Part shown: piece after piece, positions 47,459-59,655 of the stretch
Numbering within the stretch: the stretch's first letter is position 1
How the letters are laid out: the number at the start of each line of letters is the position of its first letter
Assembly (NCBI GenBank): GCA_029964075.1
Contig: CM057144.1
Span: forward strand, 6,533,281-6,597,280
DNA length: 64,000 nt
Source of the DNA: Patiria pectinifera
Lineage: Eukaryota; Echinodermata; Asteroidea; Valvatida; Asterinidae
Direction of reading: 5' to 3'
The notes under the pieces: generated by a model
The model's input: the letters and a program-made list of their open reading frames with translations, nothing else
Told to the model about the DNA's origin: nothing
Databases searched by the model: none
Translations under genes and position numbers: made by a program

Positions 47459-48103
47459 CAGGGTGAGTCAAAAAAAGCGGAACCCAAACCCCCCAAATTT
47501 TATTTCATATTTTAATGACTGAAAAACGAACTTCATAAACTACTTTTAGAAAAGAAAAAAAATACTGAAATTGCTCTATCCAGGAAAAATCACCATTTAA
47601 ACACAATGACCCAAAAACCTCTTTCTTCCAAAAATGTGATTTCAAGAATCGTCGTCACAATTGTCTTCAAACATCACCAGCGATAAAACCTCAGTTTAAA
47701 AGTTAAAAAGTATTCAACAAAGTCCTTTTGAAGGCCCGTCTTTACCAAAAAAAAGGTGGATTTTATAAATTACCAGATTGTTTGCCTAACCAGGGTTGTT
47801 AATAAAGATATTGTGTCCTGCAGTTGTTGACAGTTGTTGAAACAAGTATTCTGTGTTATTTTCTTTGTTGTTTTAACCAGTCAGCATACACAATAAACTG
47901 CTTTTTTGAAAGAAACAGGTTGAAAGTCATTACGTTTAAATGGTGATATTCTTTGAACAGAGTGAGCAATTTCAGTAATTTTTTACACCTAAATGTAGCT
48001 TACAAAATTGGCTTTCCAGTCATTATAATGTTTGGTGCTACATATTTTTTTTAATGAAATATATTTTGGGGGGTTTGGGTTCCGCTTTTTTTTACTCACC
48101 CAG
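47459..48103. mobile_element. Mariner-like foldback element, complete
   Basis: The ends CAGGGTGAGTCAAAAAAAGC and GCTTTTTTTTACTCACCCAG are flanked by TA (47457-47458 and 48104-48105). The inverted similarity runs through CCCAAACCCCCCAAA and, inside, AATGGTGATATTCTTTGAA. It separates the linker exon from the amyloid-like exon of gene B. Confidence 0.83.
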
Positions 48104-48180
48104 TACAAGTGTTTCACTAGTCTGTAAAGAATGACTACATTTACATCTGGTTTGGAGTTGGTACATTCATTGATAATTAC

Positions 48181-48291
48181 CTTGTGCACCTGAGGCCACA
48201 TGTGATGTTGGTGGTTGCTGTGATGTACTTGGTGGATTCTCTGATATGTCAACAGATGGATGACCAGAGTGGTGTGATGCATGTGCATCAT
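48181..48291 (-). CDS. Gene B exon 3: Pro/Ser/Thr/Gln linker
   Basis: A 111-bp exon with acceptor GATTGAAG before 48291 and donor GTAATTATC after 48181, phase 1 on both sides. It encodes DDAHASHHSGHPSVDISENP and on through a TSQQPPTSHVASGAQ tail: about 38 residues, low complexity, no domain. Only about four residues differ from the gene A copy at 20087-20197, and the reading frame and both splice sites are kept. It likely acts as a flexible arm between the acidic N-terminus and the amyloid-like motif. Confidence 0.75.
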
Positions 48292-49086
48292 CTTCAATCA
48301 AATCGAAAATGAGAAGGATAATTGTTTATTGCCGGAAAAGGAAACAAGCACATTATCATATATTAGGGAATTGACCCTCCTCGTGGGAAGTCAACCCTTT
48401 AAAACCCTGAAAGTCAGTTTCAAGTGAAGGGATGTGAAGTGTAAAAGTAACTGTGTCATATACATGCACACAAATATAATAGTCACTTCACAAAAACACA
48501 GCTGTGTGTCAACATCCATGAAGCGTGACAGCATCTACATTCTTGCCTAAAATAAGCTTCACCACACACAACAATTGTGCTGTAAAAGTGTTATCCAAAC
48601 CGACACAAAGCAAACAAATTTGAAGTAGGGGTGATAACTGTACCAGCCAAAGTGCAGAAGACTAGGAGGGTTAATGCTTAGAATTTGCAAGTGTGCTACA
48701 TAATGCAGGTACATGTATTTATTGAAATTATTTTTTTTTAAATGATTTCATTTTGTTGCAGTAACGCATCCCTAGTTGAGGCCAATGGTTGGTAAAGCAA
48801 AACAAGGTCTCTGCTTTGATGAACTGTACAAATTTGCAGTAAGTTGCCAACTGGCTAATATTCGATGGCAGCAACTACATCACTGTGATCTTGGTATTTG
48901 TCTTGTTTATGCTCACGAATCAACAATATTTAGGTCCTGCTCCCACTTTGACTTATTATCTTGAAAGCTTAATTAGAAACCTATTTCAATCAAACATGCA
49001 ATAAATTACACTGATCCAGAAATAAGCAAATAGGAGTGGATGCATGAAAAGAGATTGTGTATCATGAATTATTTGTTGTCTTCTAC

Positions 49087-49146
49087 CTTTTGATATCTGC
49101 TGCACTGACTGCTGCAATTGATCGACTGCTGCAACTGGGATCATGT
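49087..49146 (-). pseudogene. Gene B exon 2, motif core deleted and acceptor lost
   Basis: Compared with the intact gene A exon (21248-21367), 60 bp are missing in frame, removing residues SGSGHVPIFNPKDCTINIYQ; the break has ATC microhomology. The acceptor CAG|ACATG has become CGG|ACATG. The donor GTAGAAG is kept. Skipping keeps phase 1, so gene B can still be read without it. Confidence 0.8.
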
Positions 49147-49704
49147 CCGGAAAATGGGAATAAAATGTCTCTTATAATACAACACCTGAATAAATCCCCT
49201 TCATCTGATTGGTGGGTCATTGATCACATGTCATATTGGATTAATCATCCCAACCCACATGGCCTGGCTACACCGCAAAAATAGAAGTTTCGTTCCATGG
49301 TCACACTATTGGTAGCGGTGTTACACGGCTCTGATGGCTCTAACAAATCAGATGACAAGGACTTATTCAGGCGTTGTATGAACAAATAATGAATGTTTCA
49401 CATTCATGCAACATAAAGAATAGTTTCATGAGGTGACAGATGGAATTATTCTTACCACTGCACTCATCATAACCATTTAAAAAAAAAAAATATTACAATA
49501 AATTTCTGCAAAAAAAAAAATCAATGAAGTCAAGAAGCAAAGAAAGTGAATAGCCCCTTGCACTTCAATACACATTTCTTAACTTAAACAATTCCTTTGC
49601 ATTTTAATTTCGTACAAACTGTAAAGCGTGAACAAGTCAATAGTGAAATGTCTCCAGGAATCAACGTGCATACGGTTTGCTTACAGCCAGGGTTTATTGC
49701 TCAC

Positions 49705-49837
49705 CTGTTGTCTGGTCCTGATTGCCTGGTCTCTTCAAGGCCAGTGCTTGGTCCTGAGTCTCTGCACAGTCTCCATCAGCAACCTGCCCCTGTCTCTCAA
49801 CATCTTGTGTTGGCATCATCTCGTCTTGTTCAGCCAT
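49705..49837 (-). CDS. Gene B exon 1 (translation start)
   Basis: The start ATG at 49837 lies in context AAAATGG; the exon encodes MAEQDEMMPTQDVERQG through GNQDQTT and ends at the donor GTGAGC, phase 1, 133 bp. Acidic, Gln-rich, no recognised domain. It is nearly identical to 21894-22026. The sequence 5' of it (49838-49930) is also conserved between the two copies and probably contains the 5' UTR, but I cannot point to a TATA box or initiator with confidence. Confidence 0.75.
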
Positions 49838-49935
49838 TTTTGATGAAATCTGATGGAAAAATTATTGAACCATGAGAAATCATTACAAAGGTACTAAAGC
49901 TTTAAGCTGTTAAGAAGTTATTCCGGTTTTATGGT

Positions 49936-50487
49936 ATACAAACATTGAATGCTTCGAGTGGTGTAGTAAAACTAGCCTCCCGAGGTGATCCATGGACATT
50001 CTATTTTCCCGAGGCAAAGCCGAGGGAAAATAGAATGGTCCATGGATCATCGAGGGAGGCTAGTTTTACTTCACCACGAGATAAAGCATTCAATATTTGT
50101 TTTATAACACTTCACCCACAGATTCTGCTTGATTTTAATATTTTAAATTATTTAAATATGAACACAGTTGAAATAAACTTCAATTTCAATACAAAATTAG
50201 TGAAAAATGTATTTCTCTCTCCCAAACTACCCCTTCACGAAATGTTTGAACCCAAGTCTGCGGCGCGCTCTCTTTGAAACAATACGCGCTATGCGCAACG
50301 CGCACACAAGCATCCATTTGCACACAAATACCGCACCGTGGGTACTTTGTTTGCCAATGGTATAGTACTTTGGTTGCTACGGGTATAGTACTTTTGGCCG
50401 TACACAGAAAGATAGCAAAATTAGAAAGTAACATGTGACTTGCTCTCGGCCAATCAAGACACAGAATCTGTGGTTGAGGTGTTATAA
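49936..50487. mobile_element. Palindromic insertion upstream of gene B
   Basis: Absent from the gene A copy, which reads TTATGGTGTAAATTATT without a break. It contains a strong palindrome (CATTGAATGCTTCGAGTGG to its complement near 50090, with GGGAAAATAGAATG in the middle) and a second pair, TTATAACACTTCACC near 50102 and GGTTGAGGTGTTATAA near 50470. Probably one composite or two adjacent foldback elements. Confidence 0.6.
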
Positions 50488-50539
50488 TGTAAATTATTGA
50501 AAGTCAACGGTTAAATACATCTTTGTTTGTTTGACAAAA

Positions 50540-52480
50540 CAATGGATTTGGCCTTTGTTGTAGGACGGGGTAATGCTGGGGGAAATGCCTCAGATTTTTA
50601 AACCAATTGTGATGCCACCATGAACTTTTGTTAAACTAAAGAGGACAATCTGATATAGTTCATGTCTAAATCTCATCAAGCTTCTACAGGTATGTAAAGT
50701 TTTTCCATTTCGAGTCAAGGAAGTCCACCATCACATCAAAAATGTATGTTGATCAGAAATAGCGCCCGTCAGTAGGCCATGTGAAACACAAGCGGGGAAC
50801 CTTGCTGACAACAACCTGGATGGGGTATGTCGGAGAGAATGCCTACTGATGGCGATGCCAGCCTGACCTTTTATAGAAATAAAGGAGAGCGCTCATGTGA
50901 ATCGCAATGCGGGAGAGCTTGCTTGCATATAAGCTGGACAGGGTATGCTGGGGAAAATGCCTCTCATTTTTAAAGTGATTGCGATGCCACACTGAAGGTA
51001 AAACTAAAGGAGAGAATCTGTTAAAGTTCATGTGTAAATCTATCATTTAGTTTCTATTTGTAGGTTTTCTACAACAAGTTTGAGGAAGTCCAGCGCCACA
51101 TTCAAAATGTACATCGATCGTAAACAGTCTTATGCCTCAGCATCCACGTGAAATGTGGGAGACCTTGCTTGCAAATTGACCGATCATTTATGATGCCGCC
51201 CTGATTCTTTGGCATCCACTAGTCGAGGAGTGGCTATGCAATTAAAATGAGAGGCATTGATCTCCCCGGCATACCACATCCGGCTTGTATTGCAAGCAAG
51301 CTCTCCAGCATGTGTGTTTCACATGGGCGCTGACATGGCTGAGGCAGAAGACTGTTTCCGATTGACATACTCAGGGGTGTGAGTGACCACTGATAAAAAT
51401 TGCTGAAAACAGCTGAAAAAGGAGCAAAAAAGCTGAACTTTAGAAATCTCCTATACTTTTGTACACAGCAAGTGAGGGCAAAAAGCTGAAATCCACAACA
51501 AAAACCAGGTGAAATCAGCTTTAAAGCTGAGATTTCACACCCCTGCATACTTTTTAATGTGCACTGGACTTCCTCCACGTGTTATGGACAAACTACACAT
51601 GGAAACTTGATGAGATTTAAACACATGAACTTTCTTTAGTTTTATAAAATTGAAGGGTGGCATCCAATTGCTTTTAAAATGAAAGGAATTCTCCCCAGTG
51701 CGGCATACCCTCATCCAGCTTGTATTTGCAAGAAATCTCTTGTGTGTTTCACGCGGGTGCTGAGGCATCATACAACTGTTTCCGATCGACGTACATTTTT
51801 ATTGTGGTGCTGAACTAATCCTTGACCTGTTGTGGAAAAACTATACCGATGAAAATTTGATGAGATTTACACATGATCTTTAACTGATAGTATGCTAGTT
51901 TTACACAAGTCCTGGGTGGCATCGCAATCAGTTTAAAAATGAGAAGCAATTATCCTGGCTTATAATATTAGTAATAACCGCGACCCACTTGGTGAAGCAT
52001 TACTGTAGTTTATCGTTTAGCCTTCACACAAAGACCAAGTCCATTCTTTTTACAAGTCAGCTTAACCCTAACTCCCTAGCATCTTTTACTAGGAACTGGA
52101 CCAATTCCATCAAAATCCATCAATCACTGTGCGTCTAATACAAAACTGAACATAATGGAATCCACCACTGACGCACTGGTTGACATTCATGGACTTGCTA
52201 CACATGGCTTTTATCACAATAGCAGTACAGGAAGCTGAGGCAAAATCAATCGGATACCCCAAGCACTGCCTCACGTTCATCATACTCCATCAATATTTAG
52301 TCATGCTAGGCCTTCTGGCATGTCTGGACCCCAAAATCCACCAAAATGGGGAGATGGATTTTGATGGAGTTGGGGTGGTTTGGCTAAATTCCCTGTTTAT
52401 TCAACATCTTCAAATTAGTTATCATACAGCCAATCATGCTCTGCCGTACTCAAAAAAAAAAGAACAGAATTTCTAACACT
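50540..52480. mobile_element. Foldback element, copy 2 (left end lost)
   Basis: It matches 22750-24859 throughout, including forward and inverted tandem units, but lacks the outer left repeat and part of the second forward unit. The right end (GCCAATCATGCTCTGCCGTA, then TTTCTAACACT) is kept. Confidence 0.75.
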
Positions 52481-53115
52481 TCTATTCTAAATTACAATAT
52501 TTCTCTAGATTAACATTTGCTTTTATTTGATGTCCGTTATGGAGCACCATAGTGGTGAATGCTGTGCATGAATCTGGGGAAAGAATGTAGTATTCGGACG
52601 CCATGCGCGCCACTTCAGCAGTCGTGTACATAGCCCCATAAATTTGGCCAATTTACTGAACTACCTCCATAAAAGGCCCCACGTCCACTTCCACCATGTA
52701 CAAAAACATGTCAAACTCTGTCAAATTTTGATTTTCACATTTAGGCTTAGTTTGTAGTGTATTTTTGCTTTAGAAGCATACTCACCCCCTTTATAGGCTA
52801 ATCAGAAGTGCTGCCTTTTTCAGATGTCTAATTTTTTCGTAAAATATCATGTTGAAATTTTGATACGCAAACGTGTGCAAACGAATCTGGACATTTCACT
52901 AAAACTAGACGGAGAGAAGCCTTCTAATTCTAGAAGTACCCAGCAAACAGGACGCTCAGGGAAGGGCTGATGAATTTACGCTCTGATTGGATAGATTTTG
53001 CGTGACCTGTGACCTGCAAGTCATCACGGCCACGACCCTGCAAGGTTTTAAACAACCATTAAGTAAAGACTGAGCAATGATTCATTGCTTTTTAAAATAT
53101 TCTTGACAATCATAA

Positions 53116-54449
53116 GGCCGAGGGAATAAAAGTCAAAGAATACCGTCCTGCCGTTTTTGAAAAACAATGAGAACTATTTTTATTATTCATTATATTCATT
53201 ATTCTGAAGCACTAACCAGAATTTAAGAAAGTGTTTGGAAAAACGGCCACAGGCAGTCGTTGGTATCATGCAGCGCTAGTGTTATCATGCTGGTAACCGC
53301 GCGCTATACATTGTATGCACGTATTGATGTACCACGTGTTCACCATTCTCTGTACGCGTGGGCAGATTGAGTTTCGTGCCAATGTGGTACACAGAATACG
53401 ACTATCCCTGGGAAAGATTCCCATATCTGGCCATCAGTAATTTTTCCCTTAAATGACCTATCAGCCATCATAAAGTGGTAATGTCCTTAAAAGTCAAAAT
53501 TAGCAGGGATAAATTTTGAATGTTTACTGAGAAAACACTTACCCCTTTCAGACCAGTCCCATAGGGTTTGTGCACAGGGTGACAAGTGATGGCCAGATAT
53601 GGGAATCTTTCCCTATCCTGGGTCAGAAAAATTGTGTAGAGCGGATTCTGATAAAATTAGAAGTAAACTGTTGAGGCAGACTAATATTCTGGGTAAATAA
53701 TGATTTTTTTTGGTAAATAAAGAACACATATCAAATCCTTTGTGGTCAAAAGGACCCCCTGTAAACTGGCCAAAGCGCACAGCCAGATGACCTTGGACAC
53801 ACAGAGATAAGAGCTCCCGGGCTCTGTGTATATACAGTAGCACTGCCTAGCACGTGTACAATAAACAGACCCTACGCGCTGAGCCATTGAGCAACGGCAA
53901 ATTTTATTGGAGTTTAGATGTACAATTCTTTAGTAAATGAATACACGCGAGCCTAAACCTTAACCAATCACAATAAGGGTTATATTGTTGGAAAGCTGAC
54001 GAGACGAAGAAAAATGACTCGAGAGATCTAAGCTCCAAGGTGGCGCTATTTAACGTTATGATGATGTTAATGGGCCAGTTCTTGGCTGAACGCGTGGTTT
54101 ACACACAAAACAGGGAGATTTTTGACTAAAAATGCAATGTTTAACATCAATACGCGAGTGAAACTCAGTGTTTTATTCAGTTTTTCTTTCATTTTCTGAA
54201 AGAGTATATTGTTAGGGTCACACTGTAGTGAGATCTAAGGTATTCCCTGTAGAATAATGAAGTTGTGGCGACAGATGTGAAAAAAGCCCGTTTTTAATGA
54301 TTTTTCGCCGCGTTCTCTCATAGAGGTTGCACATAAAAACCGGCCCGGTGGGTTAGTTCCCCAAAGGAATTCATATGTTTTGGCGGCACCTTTCAGCACA
54401 TGCAGGCGGTAGACGGTATTCTACATGTATGACTTTCATTCCCTCGGCC
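53116..54449. mobile_element. Inverted-repeat element, copy 2, with nested insertion
   Basis: Same ends as 25493-26179 (GGCCGAGGGAATAAAAGTC and TTTCATTCCCTCGGCC). It is longer because a further element (53726-54378) sits inside it. Confidence 0.68.
53726..54378. mobile_element. MITE-like insertion specific to copy 2
   Basis: ACATATCAAATCCTTTGTGG on the left faces CCCCAAAGGAATTCATATGT on the right. Copy 1 lacks it. Non-coding. Confidence 0.65.
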
Positions 54450-54679
54450 AAAATGGGTTGTTGTTTTTGTTGTTGAATAGCTTAAGTGTAATACAGTAAT
54501 ATAATATAGGAAAATCTGTAAAAGTAAAACTTATCTGTTTTGTAAATTTTCAATTCCCATCACTTGCTCAGGCTCCGTTTCGAATTCACTAAGGGTCAAA
54601 TTGCATATTATGCGATGCTCAACATTTGTCTACATGGTCCGCCAAGGCGCAATGAAAAAGAAATCACATCCGGTATAGT

Positions 54680-55290
54680 CGTGTTCCCTAACGTGGCGCA
54701 CTTCGAAGCTTACCCGACTTTCCTCGTGTAGTGTTGCCAAACCTCTTTGTTGACAAACCTCAAATTCATGCAATGAAATACTAGTACTTTTACCTTATCA
54801 CTGCTTACTATTTTACCTCTGTGAACAATTTCAGTTTCATAAAATTTAATCCGAAATTCAAAAACGGTGGTGTCCGGAAATTGGGCACAAATTGGCGGAG
54901 TGTTCCCTAACGTGGCGCACTTGAATAAATCTTGGAAAATTCCAAATTAACACTTACGAATTCCTGTAAACTTGATACATTCTGATAAATAATTAATATC
55001 TATACTTACATACCCAGCCAAATGTTTGTCAGAAAATTATTTTCTTATTTTTCAGGGCATTTTCAAAGGGTTCACTTTGCACTTGAAAATAAAATCAGAA
55101 AATCATGCCAAAATAGCTTTTCCTTCTAACTTTGTTCCGGGTAAATAAACTCGCAATTTATGAACAGGACCGTTTAGAACTTGATGAAATTTCACTTTCT
55201 GTGAAATTTCAGTTTAAAATTTTGCTCTAGGTAGGCGCTACCGGCGAAAAATCCAAGTGCGCCACGTTAGGGGCCGCGCCACGTTAGGGT
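54680..55290. mobile_element. Inverted-repeat insertion with repeated CCTAACGTGGCGCAC
   Basis: Copy 1 lacks this stretch (near 26397). The word CCTAACGTGGCGCAC occurs forward near 54689 and 54906 and its complement, complete or partial, near 55256 and 55275. The flanks share TA. No coding frame. Confidence 0.65.
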
Positions 55291-56041
55291 ACATCAACAA
55301 TACTCAGTAGGCTATGGAATGTGTGCATTTCTATGAGAAAGTTTTCGGATAGCATTTGTGCGCATTGACCGCCAACTGCTGTCTTAAACAGCTGCAGAAT
55401 GCCATCCCAACTTCCTTCACAAGATTCTGTGAAGCTCAAGCTCATCAACCCTTCCCAGCGCCAGCTGTTTGCAGGGCGGTCATGGCGCCTACAGTAGTAT
55501 ACAAATTACGATTACGAGCGCACTCTTGTCTTGACTTGGGAAGTTGGGGTTGGTCATTTTTTTGGCAAAAAAAACTCTGAACAAATCAATGATTGTATCT
55601 TTAAAAAGAATCAAAATTGTCACGATGCTATATCCAACCATAATCATCACTTTAAATATATAATTAATGGTAAAATGTGGTAAAAGAACAAACTTTCCAA
55701 CCTTTAGCGGGCCGAGAATCTTGTTGATCACTTGATGATGAGCCGTCAGATTTATTTCCTGGTGTTGGTCATTGACCTCGGTGCAATAGAGGGCAGTATT
55801 CAAAAAAGTTTTCAATAACACGGACTGGGCGGGGTCAAAACAGGAGGGCTTCGGGGGGGGGGGGTCCTCTGTATTGTGGTGTGGTTTGTCTCCCTCACAT
55901 TATAATGTTAGCGGATCAAAACAAGCGTTAGAAGTCCAACGCTTTACTTCCCTTTACAAATATTTGCTTGCAAAATGAAAGGAAAATGTCTTCATATTAA
56001 TACTTTTTATACCTCTCATTTGCTCCTGGTCCTAAAAGAAT

Positions 56042-56421
56042 AAGCCATTTGCGAGTAACCTACACCCTTTGGGATTTACATTTGAAAAACATCTGGTACA
56101 CTGACTTGCTCAGAATGCTTGGCACATTTCAACTTTGAATTCTCCAGACCAAAGACACTGTTGCTAATCACATGATTCGGGGCAAGCTCTTGCATAGTTA
56201 CGTAAGACACGCTCAGCACCAATACATTGTTCACAATGGGTGAGAATGGCACAAAGACACCAGACCATGCCGGAGCTGGGGGTTGCTAGCATAAGGCTTG
56301 CCCCGAATCACGTGATATAGAAACAGCGTCTTTGGTCGGGAGAATGCAAAGTTAAAACGTGCAAACCATTGGATTAAGTCAGCATACCAGATTTTATTCA
56401 AATTTAACTCGCAAATGGCTT
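56042..56421. mobile_element. Palindromic MITE specific to copy 2
   Basis: AAGCCATTTGCGAGT and ACTCGCAAATGGCTT form the ends, with further inverted pairing inside (ATTCGGGGCAAG and CTTGCCCCGAAT). Copy 1 reads AAAGAATTGATAT through the site near 30970. Confidence 0.72.
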
Positions 56422-59400
56422 ATTGATATACATCGATGATATGGAAGGGGGGGGGGTTAGGTCATTAAAATAATCCTGCACATTTAGCAGTATACAACAA
56501 CATGCAACGTTTAATCTATCTTTCTTCAACCTAATAATTCCCCTTCTAACTTGACGCTCCCATTGTAAATTTCACCCCAGCCATATTTAGAACTTGACAC
56601 ACACACAAAAACACACAGCTGTTAACAAACAAGCAATCAGTTGCAAAAGTGTCTTTATTTAACTACATCGGCATACAACAATCCCATACTTTTAAATGCG
56701 ACTTATCAGATGTAAACTTAGTTCAAATATCAAAATGCATGAGGCACACAAAAACCTCTATTTTGACGGACATCAATTTCATACCAGGAATGACCATGAA
56801 ACTTGAAACTTGACTTTCACTGGAAACTTATCTAAAAATACAAAGTCATTGTGAAGGAAGAAATTTCAGTACTGTCTTTTGAGATGAAGCAAAATGAAAA
56901 GAGAAAATATTTCGTGAGTATTGTAGAAAGGAAGTAACAAACAATCTTTAGTTAAAAAAAAACCACTATAATACTGTCAAACATCAGAATCATTTGAGGT
57001 ATTTTCAAACCTTTATGAATATTCAAAGGGCGAGAACTAAAACAAAACAGCAATGCAATCCTCATTTTAAAAGATTGGATCAAATCCGTGTCTCAATCAC
57101 AGAAAACTCACATGTAACAAATTTCATATAATTGTCGTGTCTTAACTTGGTGTAGCCTTTTCTGAATTTAGAGATTTACATTGGCAGACAAAAATGACTG
57201 AGAAAAGAAATTCTATTGATTTGCTTAAAAACCCTGTGTATAAACTCAAATGCCTTGCTCAATTGTTAGTGACAAGACAAAGAGAAAAACCCCACACCAG
57301 ACTATGTCAGCCTGCTATGTCAGCATAACGCTAATGATGCGGGCATTCAGTGTATAATAAAGGCAACATTCATCTGGAAATAACAAACATCTGACCCATT
57401 GTAAACACTATACAATGTACATCATGCAATATGTGATTCCTGATATTAAAAAGAAAACAAATCTGAGTTGTACTGGATCCAATGATGGCAAGTTGCATGA
57501 TTCTTATGACTTGGTACAAAAGCAAGGCAAGTTGGCTGCTATAAAATGTACAAAATCATTGATACAAAATAGAAGTTATAAAAATAGAAGTTATGAAAAT
57601 AGAAATATCAGGCTCACTTTGCCCAGTCTTCAGACAAACAAAATAAATATTTGCAATATTTACAATTATAACAATTGTTTGTGATAATGTTTGTGATTTG
57701 ATTTACAAAACCAAAGCAATTTCAGATGTGTAATCAGGCTATAACCACCACTGTTGCAACTTTGTTTTGTTTGAAAACAATAATAAAAGCCCAACATTTC
57801 AGATTCTGGCAGGATCTTTCACACAGGCAAAAATGACCGCGGTTCAGAAACAAACAAGTAGGGGAGGCACAAGCACGCAAGGATGGATTAGGAAAAACAC
57901 AAAGGAGGACGGGGCAGGGGGTAGGGGGCAGTGGAAGGACTAAATGGGTGTGCAGACTACCGTAGGTGAAGATCAAAGGGGCTAGGGGATGGGACAAAGG
58001 GAGGAACATAATTTTTGTTTGCATTTGAGAAAGACCCTGCTAGGATTGAAAAGTTATTTCTTTTATTTATGTACTGCATAATTTCTTTACCCAGGGTATG
58101 CCCAAACAGTTAAAAACTTGTTTCCACTGGGGCCCTGCATACATTACAAGTTATTGAATAATGTTAAGGAAAGTCAAACTCATAAGGAAAAGTGCATTTG
58201 GAGAAACAGACAACGAACATTAACACTTACGAATACAAATATTTCAGTTTTACAGAAAATTGTTATTAAATTTAGGGAGTTGTATATCAATCCAGTCAGT
58301 AAGCAATTTGCAGCAATCATTTAATAACTGATACAAAATGTTAAAAATGGCAATTGCAGCTACCTATTTACAAACAATTTATCATGTAATATGTATAATT
58401 ATTACAGTTAATGAGAATGGCTGGTTGTATTTCTACATGTACATGTTATCCCCAATCATCATACCGTAGAGTAATGACCACACTACATGTAATTACAACT
58501 GTTACATCTGTCACAGTCAAGTTACTGGATTACAGAGATAAGGATCCTCATTTTTCACAGACTACAGCTAGTTCTTGCAAATATCTTCCTCTCTGAAAAA
58601 TATCCTGGGTAACTAGCATTTGAACAAATTTCTACATTTTCCGTAGTGCCCCTTGGTACAATGTGCAAAGTGCAGCTAAACTAGCCAATACAGAAATAAT
58701 TTTCTTAAGCAGATCTTTACTTGTTTTTACAGAATTTGACAATGAGACTCAAAAAATGTCACCACTAACCAGCACTTTGTGCTGGATATTTCCCCATCAA
58801 TGTGGGAAGGTCCAAATTTGACTGTAATGATTAATCTGAGCAGACAGTTCAAGTCAGTTGATGCTGCTAAGGGTTCAAACCTGACAAGGCCAAGGGACTT
58901 TCTGTATGGGCTGGGGAGACATTAAGGGGACAAAGGAATGTTGACTTTCAGTTGATAAGGGTGATTGAATTGGCTTGGAGTCAGTGCAAGATCTTCAAAT
59001 GTATGAGAGGTAGTACAGGAAAGAAACACAGCAGCAGAAACAGAGAGACACATGAGGAGCTGATAGGCAGAATGTATTCAGAATTTGTTCAGAATTTCAA
59101 TGACAGATTCCCTCACAGCTGGTAATTTTATAACACAATGTGTTAAGTCAGAGGGTGGTACATGTAGATGGTTGGAACTCTGGTCCCCCAGGGAAAGACA
59201 AAGTATATAGGAAACACTCATAGACATTTGAAAGGAAACATCTCTTCGCAAACATAGACAGCTTTCCAAGACAACTACAGATTGCTTAACCCCTCCTCGT
59301 CGGTTGATGACTTTACCGCATTCCGGCATGCCATATGGTATGCCGTCTAGTGGGCAGCTGCTACTGCATGCTGCTATACTGTGCAGAGGCTACTGTGCAG

Positions 59401-59655
59401 TGAGGCGTATAAGCCTTTGCAGTAAGGCGTAAAAACCCAGCGGCAAGCAGTTAGCAGAATGTTACAACCAGACATTAACCTTACATCTATGTAATAGGAT
59501 ACATAAAGCTGACTGATAGAATTAAGTGTACTGGACTTGCATGATGTTGCCGAGTCACCAATGTCTTTTGTTAATGAAAGGAGAGGTTCTGCGATCTGAT
59601 CAATTCAGGCAGAAGTCCTACCCATCAGTGCCACACCTACAGTGTCTATGCTTTT

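Larger units (their letters stand above)
37051..49837 (-). other. Gene B: complete NLR gene model with amyloid-like N-terminus
   Basis: Proposed exons in order are 49837-49705, 48291-48181, 47179-47060 and 39767-37051. The reduced exon 2 (49146-49087) is skipped because its acceptor AG reads GG. Phases agree at every junction and the sum, 3081 bp including the stop, gives about 1026 residues. Order: acidic N-terminus, Pro/Gln linker, RHIM-like motif, NACHT, helical region, LRRs. NLRs of this type sense danger or microbes in the cytosol and oligomerise through NACHT to seed signalling by their N-terminal part. A short alternative first exon may exist at 41418-41385. Confidence 0.7.
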
